Positions 1 through 6,614 of a DNA stretch of 8,381 nucleotides are shown here, piece after piece; the stretch's first letter is position 1; each line of letters begins with the position of its first letter. A program made the position numbers and the translations under genes. The DNA lies in assembly GCA_000183865.1 (NCBI GenBank), contig CM001047.1:1997337-2005717 (forward strand), in the 5' to 3' direction. Source of the stretch: Listeria marthii FSL S4-120. Its GTDB lineage: Bacteria > Bacillota > Bacilli > Lactobacillales > Listeriaceae. The notes beneath the pieces were generated by a model. It had not been told where the DNA came from, did not search any database, and saw nothing but the letters and a program-made list of their open reading frames with translations.

Positions 1-1286
1 TTACTTCTCCTCAAGCGTTTGAAGGACTGAGAATGGAAAAAAGGCCACTGCGTAGACCGGATAAAACGTTCGCGACAATGGATCATAACGTTCCAACCGA
101 AGATATTTTCAACATCCAAGATCTTGTGGCTAAAAAGCAAATTGAAGCGCTGCAAACTAACTGCGCGGAATTCGGCGTAACGCTAGCTGATATGGGCAGT
201 GACCGTCAAGGCATCGTGCATATGGTTGGACCTGAAACCGGGCTAACACAACCAGGTAAAGTGATTGTTTGCGGGGACTCTCATACGGCAACACACGGCG
301 CTTTCGGAGCGATTGGCTTTGGGATTGGCTCTAGTGAAGTAGAACATGTTTTTGCGACTCAAACTATTTGGCAACAAAAGCCAAAATCAATGGGTATTGA
401 AATTAACGGTAAACTTCCAAAAGGCGTTTATGCAAAAGATATTATTTTGCATTTGATTGCCACATATGGTGTTGCTTTTGGAACTGGTTATGCCGTCGAG
501 TATTATGGTGAAACTATTCGTAATATGTCGATGGAAGAACGGATGACAATTTGCAATATGGCGATTGAAGGTGGCGCAAAAATGGGCATGATGGCGCCAG
601 ATGAAACTACTTTTGAATATGTGCGCGGTCGTGAATACGCTCCCGCTGATATGGATAAAGCAATTAGCGACTGGAAAACGCTTCAAACTGACCCAGATGC
701 AGAATATGACCTCCATATCCAAATGGATGCTAGTATTTTGGAACCTTATGTCACTTGGGGAACGAATCCAGAAATGGGCGTCCCTTTTTCGAAAGCATTT
801 CCAGAAATTAAAGATATGAACTATGAGCGCGCCTATGAATATATGGGGCTAAAACCCGGACAAACGGCGGAACAAATCGAGCTTGGCTATGTGTTTATTG
901 GCTCTTGTACGAATGCCAGGCTTTCTGACTTACAAGAAGCCGCTCGTATCGTCAAAGGAAACAAAGTGAAAAATAATATTCGCGCACTCGTTGTCCCTGG
1001 TTCCCGCCAAGTTCGTAATGCGGCAGAATCCATTGGACTGGATAAAATTTTTATAGAAGCTGGTTTTGAATGGCGTGAACCCGGTTGTTCGATGTGTCTA
1101 GGAATGAACCCTGACCAAGTACCAGACGGCGTTCACTGCGCTTCTACTTCGAATCGTAACTTTGAAGGACGGCAAGGTAAAGGCGCCCGTACTCATCTCG
1201 TTTCACCAGCAATGGCTGCGGCCGCGGCAATCAACGGACACTTTATCGATATTCGAAAGGAGGCGGTTATCAGTGGAGGAAATTAA
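1..1286 (+). CDS. leuC: 3-isopropylmalate dehydratase large subunit, 5' end cut by window edge
   Basis: LeuC is the aconitase-like, iron-sulfur-bearing large subunit of cytoplasmic isopropylmalate isomerase, which converts 2-isopropylmalate to 3-isopropylmalate in leucine synthesis. The reading frame is already open at the left edge: the first whole codon is at position 3 and reads [10 protein letters not shown] before the methionine at 33, so that methionine is internal and not the start. About 427 residues are present. LeuC proteins are usually 460-470 residues, so roughly 35 N-terminal residues lie outside the window. Visible signatures are [14 protein letters not shown] near the start and three probable 4Fe-4S ligand cysteines, one in GSCTN (codon 906-908) and two in GCSMC (codons 1086-1088 and 1095-1097). 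The C-terminal [10 protein letters not shown] segment is also typical. The gene overlaps leuD by 14 nt and is surely cotranscribed with it. No frameshift or lost key residue is seen. Confidence 0.97.
   Translation, partial: TSPQAFEGLRMEKRPLRRPDKTFATMDHNVPTEDIFNIQDLVAKKQIEALQTNCAEFGVTLADMGSDRQGIVHMVGPETGLTQPGKVIVCGDSHTATHGAFGAIGFGIGSSEVEHVFATQTIWQQKPKSMGIEINGKLPKGVYAKDIILHLIATYGVAFGTGYAVEYYGETIRNMSMEERMTICNMAIEGGAKMGMMAPDETTFEYVRGREYAPADMDKAISDWKTLQTDPDAEYDLHIQMDASILEPYVTWGTNPEMGVPFSKAFPEIKDMNYERAYEYMGLKPGQTAEQIELGYVFIGSCTNARLSDLQEAARIVKGNKVKNNIRALVVPGSRQVRNAAESIGLDKIFIEAGFEWREPGCSMCLGMNPDQVPDGVHCASTSNRNFEGRQGKGARTHLVSPAMAAAAAINGHFIDIRKEAVISGGN
1256..1263 (+). promoter_or_regulatory. Shine-Dalgarno site of leuD, inside leuC
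   Basis: AAAGGAGG is a near-perfect ribosome binding site ending 9 nt before GTG at 1273. It sets the leuD start at this GTG rather than at in-frame methionine codons further upstream, which lie deep in leuC and have no comparable site. Because the site lies in translated leuC codons, ribosomes finishing leuC probably feed leuD. Confidence 0.85.
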
Positions 1287-1854
1287 AGTACACATTGGAA
1301 AAACAGTGGCGCTAATGAACGACAATATTGATACCGATCAAATCATTCCCAAAAGTTTCCTAAAACGCATTGAACGCACTGGTTTCGGCGAATTTCTCTT
1401 TGATAGCTGGCGTTATCTACCGAATCGTAAACCAAACCCGGATTTCCCGCTAAATGCTCCAGACCGCCAAGAAGCGACTATTTTAATTACAGGCGAAAAT
1501 TTTGGTTGCGGTTCTTCGCGGGAACATGCGGCATGGGCGCTACTTGATTACCGTTTCCGCGTGATTATCGCAGGAAGTTATAGTGATATTTTTTATATGA
1601 ATTGCACGAAAAATGGCGTGCTCCCGATTGTGCTCCCTCGAGAAGCTCGGGAAAAATTAGCAGGAATTGCAGCCGACGAGGAAGTGACAATTGACTTACC
1701 AAACCAACAAGTTGTCAGTTCAGTTGGCACCTACCCTTTTGAGATTGATGCTACGTGGAAAAATAAATTTATTAACGGACTGGATGATATCGCCATTACA
1801 TTCGAACATATTGATGCGATTAAAGCCTATGAACAAAAAGTGGATTCAATATAA
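1273..1854 (+). CDS. leuD: 3-isopropylmalate dehydratase small subunit
   Basis: LeuD is the small, swivelling-domain partner of LeuC. The two together isomerise 2-isopropylmalate to 3-isopropylmalate in the cytoplasm, the second committed step of leucine synthesis. From the GTG at 1273 the protein has 193 residues, a usual length for bacterial LeuD. It shows the family motif [11 protein letters not shown] at residues 76-86, which helps bind substrate, and the N-terminal signature [10 protein letters not shown] at 18-27. The frame stays open upstream to about 1162, but that part only shadows leuC; the strong AAAGGAGG supports GTG. The gene overlaps the leuC stop by 14 nt and ends 18 nt before ilvA, so all three belong to one operon. 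Nothing is truncated or unusual. Confidence 0.96.
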   Translation: MEEIKVHIGKTVALMNDNIDTDQIIPKSFLKRIERTGFGEFLFDSWRYLPNRKPNPDFPLNAPDRQEATILITGENFGCGSSREHAAWALLDYRFRVIIAGSYSDIFYMNCTKNGVLPIVLPREAREKLAGIAADEEVTIDLPNQQVVSSVGTYPFEIDATWKNKFINGLDDIAITFEHIDAIKAYEQKVDSI

Positions 1855-1855
1855 G

Positions 1856-1868
1856 AAAAGGTAGTGAG
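1856..1868 (+). promoter_or_regulatory. Ribosome binding region of ilvA; start is ambiguous
   Basis: AAAAGGTAGTGAG follows the leuD stop directly. Aligned with the full anti-Shine-Dalgarno match AAGGAGGTGA it has two mismatches (AAGGtaGTGA). This placement gives about 8 nt to ATG 1873 and about 5 nt to ATG 1870. GTG at 1864 lies inside the site and is an unlikely start. Confidence 0.55.
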
Positions 1869-1872
1869 GATG

Positions 1873-3141
1873 ATGGAATTAGTTGACTTATTAGTGACAG
1901 AAGAAGATGTCGAAAAGGCCTATGACGTATTAAAATCGGTCGTCAAGCATACACCACTTGAATATGATTTCTATCTTTCGGAAAAATATCATTGCAATGT
2001 GTATCTGAAACGCGAAGACTTACAACGAGTTCGTTCGTTTAAATTGCGCGGTGCTTTTTACGCTATTTCCAGACTGTCAGCGGAGCAGTTAGAACACGGT
2101 GTTGTTTGTGCAAGTGCTGGAAATCATGCACAAGGAGTCGCTTATACGTGTAAACGCATGACGGTTCCCGCCACGATTTTCATGCCAACAACTACACCAC
2201 AGCAAAAAGTGTCACAAGTAAAATTTTTCGGTGGTAGTAACGTTGAGGTTGTCTTAGTTGGCGATACATTTGATGCGTCTGCAACTGCGGCAAAAGAATT
2301 CGCGGCTGAACACGGACAGACTTTTATCCCGCCGTTTGACGATCCTGATATTATCGCTGGGCAAGGCTCGCTCGCTGTGGAGATGGTGAAAGATTTAAAT
2401 AAAGCACACGAACAAGCGGATTATGTTTTTGCTGGTATTGGTGGTGGCGGTTTAATTAGCGGTGTCGCAACATATCTCAAAGCGAAAAGTCCTATCACCA
2501 AAATTATCGGAGTCGAACCAGCTGGCGCGCCTTCGATGACTGAAGCGTTAAAACAAAACCGAGTCGTAACGCTTGATAAAATCGATAAATTTGTCGATGG
2601 CGCTGCGGTGAAAGAAGTTGGGAGTCTGACGTTTCAACATGCGAAAGTATTGGTTGATGAAGTGACCACTATTTCTGAAGGCGCCGTTTGTTCCACGATT
2701 TTGGACATGTATACGAAGCAAGCGATTGTCGCTGAGCCAGCTGGTGCTCTTTCTGTTGCTGCACTTGAAACCTATCGCGAGGAAATTAAAGATAAGACGG
2801 TGGTTTGTATCGTGAGCGGTGGGAATAATGACATCAACCGTATGCAAGAAATTGAAGAGCGCTCCCTACTCTACGAAGGATTAAAACATTATTTTATCGT
2901 TAATTTTTCACAACGTCCTGGTGCTTTGAAGGAATTTGTTAACAATGTGCTCGGTCCGCATGATGATATTACTAAATTCGAATATACGAAAAAAGTAAAT
3001 CGTGGTAATGGACCAGTTATTATCGGCGTGCTCTTACAAGATAGAAACGATTATGAAGGCTTACTCGACCGAGTTGCGGCATTTGATCCAAGCTATATTC
3101 CGATTAATGACAATCAAACACTCTACACATTACTTGTTTAA
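1873..3141 (+). CDS. ilvA: Threonine deaminase (threonine ammonia-lyase), biosynthetic
   Basis: IlvA is a PLP enzyme that deaminates threonine to 2-oxobutanoate, the entry step of isoleucine synthesis. Starting at ATG 1873 gives 422 residues, which I recall as also the B. subtilis IlvA length; ATG 1870 would add one residue. In order: the PLP-lysine motif SFKLRGA (Lys57), SAGNHAQG at 81-88, the phosphate-binding glycine loop GIGGGGL at 188-194, and SGGNND at 315-320. Then comes a C-terminal ACT-like regulatory domain from about residue 337 on. Only one ACT-like unit is visible, as in the shorter Bacillus type, whereas E. coli IlvA (about 514 residues) has two. The regulatory domain argues for the isoleucine-sensitive biosynthetic enzyme rather than a catabolic TdcB type. 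The gene follows leuD by 18 nt, is last in the operon and is followed by a terminator. Confidence 0.95.
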   Translation: MELVDLLVTEEDVEKAYDVLKSVVKHTPLEYDFYLSEKYHCNVYLKREDLQRVRSFKLRGAFYAISRLSAEQLEHGVVCASAGNHAQGVAYTCKRMTVPATIFMPTTTPQQKVSQVKFFGGSNVEVVLVGDTFDASATAAKEFAAEHGQTFIPPFDDPDIIAGQGSLAVEMVKDLNKAHEQADYVFAGIGGGGLISGVATYLKAKSPITKIIGVEPAGAPSMTEALKQNRVVTLDKIDKFVDGAAVKEVGSLTFQHAKVLVDEVTTISEGAVCSTILDMYTKQAIVAEPAGALSVAALETYREEIKDKTVVCIVSGGNNDINRMQEIEERSLLYEGLKHYFIVNFSQRPGALKEFVNNVLGPHDDITKFEYTKKVNRGNGPVIIGVLLQDRNDYEGLLDRVAAFDPSYIPINDNQTLYTLLV

Positions 3142-3173
3142 AAAGGGTTCTCGCATTGCGCGGGAACTTTTTT
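3141..3173 (+). terminator. Rho-independent terminator after ilvA
   Basis: An 8-bp stem GTTCTCGC/GCGGGAAC (3147-3154 with 3160-3167, one G-T pair) closes a 5-nt loop. A run of six T follows at 3168-3173, and A residues upstream of the stem can lengthen it. It begins at the ilvA stop codon and ends the branched-chain operon. Confidence 0.9.
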
Positions 3174-3191
3174 ATATTACAGTTTACTCTT

Positions 3192-3206
3192 CTGTTATAG
3201 TAACAG
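3192..3206. repeat. Inverted repeat CTGTTA-TAG-TAACAG
   Basis: Two perfect 6-bp arms are separated by 3 nt, about 30 bp upstream of the likely -35 box of alsD. The right arm overlaps one CAGTTTA copy. It has no T-run, so it does not look like a terminator; a regulator binding site is the simplest reading. Confidence 0.5.
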
Positions 3207-3234
3207 TTTATTTCATAAATCAGTTTAAAATCTT

Positions 3235-3261
3235 TTGTTTAAGGATATAAAGTAGTATAAT
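3235..3261 (+). promoter_or_regulatory. Probable sigma-A promoter of alsD
   Basis: A perfect -10 box TATAAT lies at 3256-3261. The best -35 candidate is TTGTTT at 3235-3240 with a short 15-nt spacer, so the -35 is weak or the promoter depends on an activator. Transcription would start near 3268, giving a leader of about 60 nt. Confidence 0.55.
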
Positions 3262-3318
3262 GAACATATAGAAATTAAACTGTATTATTTAAAAATAACT
3301 TTTTATATATAACAATTC

Positions 3319-3324
3319 AAGGAG
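3319..3324 (+). promoter_or_regulatory. Ribosome binding site of alsD; deciding its start
   Basis: AAGGAG ends 5 nt before ATG 3330 and 8 nt before ATG 3333, so either ATG is usable. GTG at 3324 overlaps the site itself and is excluded as a start. Confidence 0.8.
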
Positions 3325-3329
3325 TGGCA

Positions 3330-4052
3330 ATGATGGACGCAGTTAGAAAAAATCGATTATTTCAGCATTCTACAATGGCAGCACTTGTTGGTGGACTTTT
3401 CAGCGGAACAACGAGTTTCAAAGAATTACTACAACACGGTGACCTTGGTATAGGAACACTTGATCAATTTGATGGCGAGTTAATTATTTTGGATGGAGAA
3501 GCTTTCCAAATACGTTCGGACGGGCAAGCATATAAAGTAAAACCGGAAGATACGACGCCTTATGCGAGCACTACTTTTTTTGATGCCGATACTTCTTTTA
3601 ATGTTTCCGAACCGACTTCGAAACAAGCTGTAGAGGAAAAAATCGCGGAATTAGTACAAGGACCGAATGTGTTTTACGCGGTGAAAATGACTGGGAACTT
3701 CCGTTACGTGGATACTCGCGTTGTACCAAAACAACAACGACCATATCCACCACTCATTGAAGCAGTGAAAGAACAACCAACGTATCATTTTGAATATATT
3801 ACGGGTACAATTGTTGGTTTTTGGACACCAGCTTATATTAGCGGTATTGGCGTTTCTGGTTACCATGTGCATTTTATTGATGATATGCGCAAAATTGGTG
3901 GCCATGTGTTTGACTACGAAATGCTTGAAGGTACAGTAGAAGTCGCACAACAAACCGAATTCGAATTGCAATTACCGCAAACGACCGAATTCTTGCGCAG
4001 CGATTTAAGTACGCCTGATATGTTAGAGCAAATTGAAGCAGCAGAAAATTGA
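3330..4052 (+). CDS. alsD: Alpha-acetolactate decarboxylase
   Basis: AlsD is a cytoplasmic zinc enzyme that decarboxylates (S)-2-acetolactate to acetoin, the neutral product that spares the cell from acid in fermentation. The 240-residue protein (ATG 3330; ATG 3333 gives 239) carries the family hallmark SGYHVHFIDD followed by GGHVFDY. His179, His181 and His192 have the same spacing as the zinc ligands 194/196/207 of the Brevibacillus enzyme. With that offset, Glu50 (FDGEL) and Arg130 (DTRVV) match its active-site Glu65 and Arg145, and a C-terminal glutamate (236 or 239) could replace Glu253. There is no signal peptide, unlike the secreted Brevibacillus form. No alsS is next to it. It stands alone between two terminators with its own promoter, right behind the pathway that makes and uses acetolactate. 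Confidence 0.96.
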   Translation: MMDAVRKNRLFQHSTMAALVGGLFSGTTSFKELLQHGDLGIGTLDQFDGELIILDGEAFQIRSDGQAYKVKPEDTTPYASTTFFDADTSFNVSEPTSKQAVEEKIAELVQGPNVFYAVKMTGNFRYVDTRVVPKQQRPYPPLIEAVKEQPTYHFEYITGTIVGFWTPAYISGIGVSGYHVHFIDDMRKIGGHVFDYEMLEGTVEVAQQTEFELQLPQTTEFLRSDLSTPDMLEQIEAAEN

Positions 4053-4060
4053 TTCATAGA

Positions 4061-4090
4061 AAAAGCGCCCAAATTAGCTTGGGCGCTTTT
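4061..4090. terminator. Bidirectional terminator between convergent alsD and pdp
   Basis: A perfect 12-bp stem AAAAGCGCCCAA/TTGGGCGCTTTT (4061-4072 with 4079-4090) surrounds the 6-nt loop ATTAGC. The A and T ends give a T-run in both directions, so it can stop alsD from the left and pdp from the right. It begins 8 nt after the alsD stop and lies 2 nt from the pdp stop. Confidence 0.95.
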
Positions 4091-4092
4091 GT

Positions 4093-5394
4093 TTATTCTG
4101 TAATAATTTTATGAACAAGTGTTGGTGCTGTTGCTTGCTCAGAGATTTTGATGTTTTCGTAGATTTTCGCTTTCACGTTTTCTACATCTTCTTGATCGGC
4201 AAAAATGGTTACGAGTGACTCGCCTTCTTTGACTGGATCGCCAACTTTTTTACGTAACATTAAGCCTACCGCCAAATTGATTTCGTCTTCTTTTGTTGCG
4301 CGGCCAGCTCCGAGAATCATTGCAGCGATTCCAATTTCATCAGCAACGATTTGGCTTACGAAACCAGATTGCTTAGCTGGTACTTCGATTTGGTATTTTG
4401 CTTGCGGAAGTTTTTCCGGATGGTCAACTATACTTGCGTCGCCACCTTGGTTGGAAAGGAATGTTTTGAATTTCTCAAGTGCTGCGCCATTTTCAATTAC
4501 TTCGATTAATTTGGCACGAGCTTCGTCTAATGTTGCTGCTTTTTTAGCAAGTACGACCATTTGACTGCCGAGTACTAAGACTAATTCTGTTAAGTCTTCT
4601 GGTCCTTGGCCTTTTAATGTATCGATAGCTTCTTTTACTTCTAAAGCGTTTCCGATTGCTTCGCCGAGTGGTTGGGACATATCGGAAATGACTGCCATTG
4701 TGTTTCTGCCAACGTTATTTCCGATGCGAACCATAGCATTTGCTAGGTTTTCTGCATCTTCATCGGTTTTCATAAATGCGCCCGCGCCGGTTTTCACATC
4801 AAGCACGATAGCGTCCGCCCCTGCTGCAATTTTTTTACTCATGATAGAGCTTGCGATAAGCGGAATGGAGTTGACAGTTCCTGTTACATCTCGAAGCGCG
4901 TACATTTTTTTATCGGCTGGAGTAAGGTTACCTGATTGGCCAATAACCGCTACTTTATCGCGATTGACTAAATTGATAAAATCTTTTTTATCTAGTTCGA
5001 TATGGAAACCTTCGATGGATTCTAATTTATCGATTGTGCCTCCTGTATGACCTAAGCCACGTCCGGACATTTTTGCAACGGGAACGCCTACTGCGGCTAC
5101 AAGCGGAGCAAGTACAAGTGTCGTCGTATCACCAACACCGCCAGTACTATGTTTGTCGACTTTGATTCCTTCAATTGCAGATAGGTCAATCGTATCACCA
5201 GAGCCAACCATTGCCATTGTTAAATCCGCGCGTTCTTGATCATTCATATCTTGGAAAAAGATTGCCATGGCTAGAGCACTTGCTTGATAATCTGGAATTT
5301 CCCCATTTGTATAGCCATCAATGAAAAACTGAATTTCTTCTGTTGATAAAGCTTTGCCGTCCCTCTTCTTGGAAATAATATCCACCATTCTCAT
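4093..5394 (-). CDS. pdp: Pyrimidine-nucleoside phosphorylase
   Basis: Pdp phosphorolyses uridine, deoxyuridine and thymidine to the free base and (deoxy)ribose-1-phosphate in the cytoplasm, feeding nucleoside sugars into catabolism. The 433-residue length is that of Bacillus PyNP. The sequence opens with MRMVDII, shows [10 protein letters not shown] at 81-90, and the thymidine/pyrimidine phosphorylase signature around [16 protein letters not shown] at 110-125. His82, Arg168, Ser183 and Lys187 fall exactly where the pyrimidine-binding residues of the Geobacillus enzyme are described. The start ATG at 5394 has AAAGGGTG at 5402-5409 with suitable spacing; ATG 5388 would be two residues shorter. 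It lies 130 nt behind the LacI-type regulator gene, has its own probable promoter, and meets alsD tail to tail. A phosphopentomutase, needed to link its product to DeoC, is not in the window. Confidence 0.97.
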   Translation of the reverse strand: MRMVDIISKKRDGKALSTEEIQFFIDGYTNGEIPDYQASALAMAIFFQDMNDQERADLTMAMVGSGDTIDLSAIEGIKVDKHSTGGVGDTTTLVLAPLVAAVGVPVAKMSGRGLGHTGGTIDKLESIEGFHIELDKKDFINLVNRDKVAVIGQSGNLTPADKKMYALRDVTGTVNSIPLIASSIMSKKIAAGADAIVLDVKTGAGAFMKTDEDAENLANAMVRIGNNVGRNTMAVISDMSQPLGEAIGNALEVKEAIDTLKGQGPEDLTELVLVLGSQMVVLAKKAATLDEARAKLIEVIENGAALEKFKTFLSNQGGDASIVDHPEKLPQAKYQIEVPAKQSGFVSQIVADEIGIAAMILGAGRATKEDEINLAVGLMLRKKVGDPVKEGESLVTIFADQEDVENVKAKIYENIKISEQATAPTLVHKIITE

Positions 5395-5444
5395 TTCTCT
5401 TCACCCTTTCTTTTTGTCCACTTTAGCATTTTATGTACCTTTAT

Positions 5445-5458
5445 TGAGAACGGTTACA
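5445..5458 (-). promoter_or_regulatory. cre-like site in the pdp leader
   Basis: TGTAACCGTTCTCA on the minus strand agrees with the catabolite-responsive consensus TGWAAGCGNWWNCA at all but two positions, including the central CG. It lies downstream of the predicted start, where CcpA usually represses by roadblock. It may instead be a weak second site for the neighbouring LacI-type protein, since its centre is 22 bp from that of the palindrome at 5467-5480. Confidence 0.45.
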
Positions 5459-5466
5459 CTTTTTAA

Positions 5467-5480
5467 GTAAACCGTTTTAC
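5467..5480. promoter_or_regulatory. LacI-family operator candidate in the pdp leader
   Basis: GTAAACCGTTTTAC is a 14-bp palindrome with a central CG and only one mismatched pair, the classic shape of LacI-family operators. It departs from the cre consensus at five positions, so CcpA is a poorer candidate than the LacI-type regulator encoded just upstream. Its centre lies about 29 nt downstream of the predicted pdp start, fitting repression by roadblock. Confidence 0.6.
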
Positions 5481-5490
5481 TAAACAAGAA

Positions 5491-5505
5491 CATGTGCTTA
5501 ACATG
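5491..5505. repeat. Inverted repeat CATGT-GCTTA-ACATG at pdp start region
   Basis: Perfect 5-bp arms flank a 5-nt centre immediately downstream of the pdp -10 box, covering the expected transcription start. It has no T-run. It may be an operator or form a short hairpin at the 5' end of the mRNA; with 5-bp arms chance is not excluded. Confidence 0.4.
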
Positions 5506-5508
5506 CTC

Positions 5509-5538
5509 ACTATATCGTACTCGCTCACTTGTTGTCAA
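5509..5538 (-). promoter_or_regulatory. Promoter of pdp overlapping the end of the LacI-type gene
   Basis: A perfect -35 box TTGACA (5533-5538) lies in the last codons (I-D-N) of the upstream regulator gene. After an 18-nt spacer comes TATAGT (5509-5514), a 5 of 6 match to the -10 box. The regulator stop codon (5525-5527) lies in the spacer. Transcription would begin near 5502. Confidence 0.7.
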
Positions 5539-6535
5539 TAGTTTTTGTGCTACTACGATTGATTAGAGAAATATCGAGTAAACGGTTCTCTAATTTTTCA
5601 GTTGGATTTTGCAAATTTTTCAGCAAAAGTTCTGCGGCAATTTCGCCGATACCGTAGATTGGTTGGCGAACTGTTGTAAGTGGCGGGGTCATATATTCGG
5701 CCAGTTCAATATCATCAAAGCCGATGACGCTTAGATCATGAGGGATGCGCAGATTTTTTTCTAGCGCCGCACGATACGTTCCCATCGCCATTAAATCATT
5801 GGTTGCAAAAATGGCGCTCAAGTTTTCTTGGAGTAATTTTTGCGTGGCGATATAACCGCCATTCATCGTTTGGTCCCCGCTGACAATCCAGCTATCTTTT
5901 ACCGGAAGTTGATAATCTTTCATACACGCCAAGTAACCTTCATAGCGCTCGTGTACGTTGTAAAAAGATGTATCTGAAATAATGATTCCGATATTCGTAT
6001 GGCCTAATTCAATTAAATGCTCCGTCGCCATATAGCCACCTTTGAAATCATCAATCGCGATATTACCTTCTTGCCTTGGATTCCGCTGTCGGTCGAGCAA
6101 AATATACGGCGAACGCTTCTCTTCCATACGTTTGATGACACCTGAGAGCAGAATATTAGGGCTGGCGATAATTAAGCCATCGACAGCCCGGTGCAATAAT
6201 TCTTCAACATATAAATCTTCTCGTTCTTTATCATTAGAAGAGTTACAGAGCATAATCATGTAACCTTCTTTATTTAAGTAATCCTCGGCCCCTTTAACCA
6301 TTTGCGAGAAAAAAGGATCGGTTACTTCCGGAACAATCATCCCAATCGTGTTCGTGTGGCTAACAATCATGTTTTTGGCGAAAAAGTTTGGTTTGTAAGA
6401 CATCTCTTTTGCTGTTTTCAGGACTTTTTCACGAGTTAAGTCGCTAAATCGTTCCCCTTTACCATTCAAAATTTGAGAAATCGTCGTAATTGAAACGCCT
6501 GTCTTTTCAGCTATTTCGCGGATGGTTGCAGCCAT
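5525..6535 (-). CDS. LacI-family transcriptional regulator, RbsR-like
   Basis: This is a 336-residue DNA-binding repressor of the LacI/GalR family, the usual length. Residues 4-23 form the helix-turn-helix (TIREIAEKTGVSITTISQIL), and PNFFAKNM near 49-56 fits the hinge helix that inserts in the operator minor groove. From about residue 61 on there is a periplasmic-binding-protein-like sensor domain with typical VPEVTDPFF, HERYEG, FATNDLMAMG and VIGFDDIELAEYMTPPLTTV segments, resembling ribose repressors. The recognition helix reads SQILNG where many members have SRVLN. ATG 6535 is preceded by GGGGGAG at 6541-6547. The gene lies 79 nt behind deoC without a terminator, and a palindrome of LacI type follows it in the pdp leader. 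Its ligand is unknown; a pentose or nucleoside sugar is an inference from context. It is not DeoR, which is encoded separately. Confidence 0.93.
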   Translation of the reverse strand: MAATIREIAEKTGVSITTISQILNGKGERFSDLTREKVLKTAKEMSYKPNFFAKNMIVSHTNTIGMIVPEVTDPFFSQMVKGAEDYLNKEGYMIMLCNSSNDKEREDLYVEELLHRAVDGLIIASPNILLSGVIKRMEEKRSPYILLDRQRNPRQEGNIAIDDFKGGYMATEHLIELGHTNIGIIISDTSFYNVHERYEGYLACMKDYQLPVKDSWIVSGDQTMNGGYIATQKLLQENLSAIFATNDLMAMGTYRAALEKNLRIPHDLSVIGFDDIELAEYMTPPLTTVRQPIYGIGEIAAELLLKNLQNPTEKLENRLLDISLINRSSTKTIDNK

Positions 6536-6614
6536 TTAAACTCCCCCAGTCAGATTATCTATTCTCCTTATTTTGCCACATTTAAGAATAATAATAAAGG
6601 GGTTGCATTCAAAA
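6536..6614 (-). other. Short gap between deoC and the LacI-type gene
   Basis: The 79-nt gap has no hairpin with a T-run. A GATAAT hexamer occurs near the regulator gene but has no acceptable -35 partner at 16-18 nt. The simplest reading is that deoC and the regulator gene share a transcript. Confidence 0.6.

Larger units (their letters stand above)
3174..3329. other. Gene-free control region between ilvA and alsD
   Basis: This very AT-rich stretch of about 155 nt holds no convincing small gene. It contains a promoter for alsD, three direct copies of CAGTTTA (3180-3186, 3204-3210, 3221-3227), one inverted copy TAAACTG (3276-3282), and a perfect palindrome arm pair CTGTTA/TAACAG at 3192-3206. 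The predicted alsD leader is about 60 nt long, with no stable hairpin that I can see. Confidence 0.7.
5395..5524 (-). promoter_or_regulatory. Long leader and operator region of pdp
   Basis: These 130 nt hold no gene and no terminator, so readthrough from the LacI-type regulator gene into pdp is possible. Reading toward pdp there is a -10 box, an inverted repeat at the expected transcription start, a LacI-type palindrome, a cre-like site and the ribosome binding site. A transcript starting near 5502 would have a leader of just over 100 nt. Confidence 0.7.

Noticed and set aside
33..35. ATG as the start of leuC
   Set aside because: The frame is open to the window edge and the residues before it (SPQAFEGLR) are conserved LeuC sequence, so this is an internal methionine.
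3002..3250. Open frame running from the end of ilvA through the terminator
   Set aside because: It is a +1 shadow of ilvA that reads across the terminator hairpin and has no ribosome binding site.
3174..3329. CodY or Rex operator upstream of alsD
   Set aside because: No stretch approaches AATTTTCWGAAAATT or a TTGTGA/TCACAA pair closely enough to support either.
4205..5050. Two open frames of about 120 codons opposite pdp
   Set aside because: Both lie within the fully conserved pdp gene in the other direction, with low-complexity translations and no start signals.
5577..5590. Third operator-like sequence (GTAAACGGTTCTC) inside the LacI-type gene
   Set aside because: It has a central CG but poor symmetry around it and only 10 of 14 cre positions, and it lies in ordinary coding sequence 110 bp from the palindrome. 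Chance is as likely.
6536..6614. Possible promoter for the LacI-type gene with GATAAT as -10
   Set aside because: No -35 hexamer with more than a poor match is found at 16-18 nt upstream.
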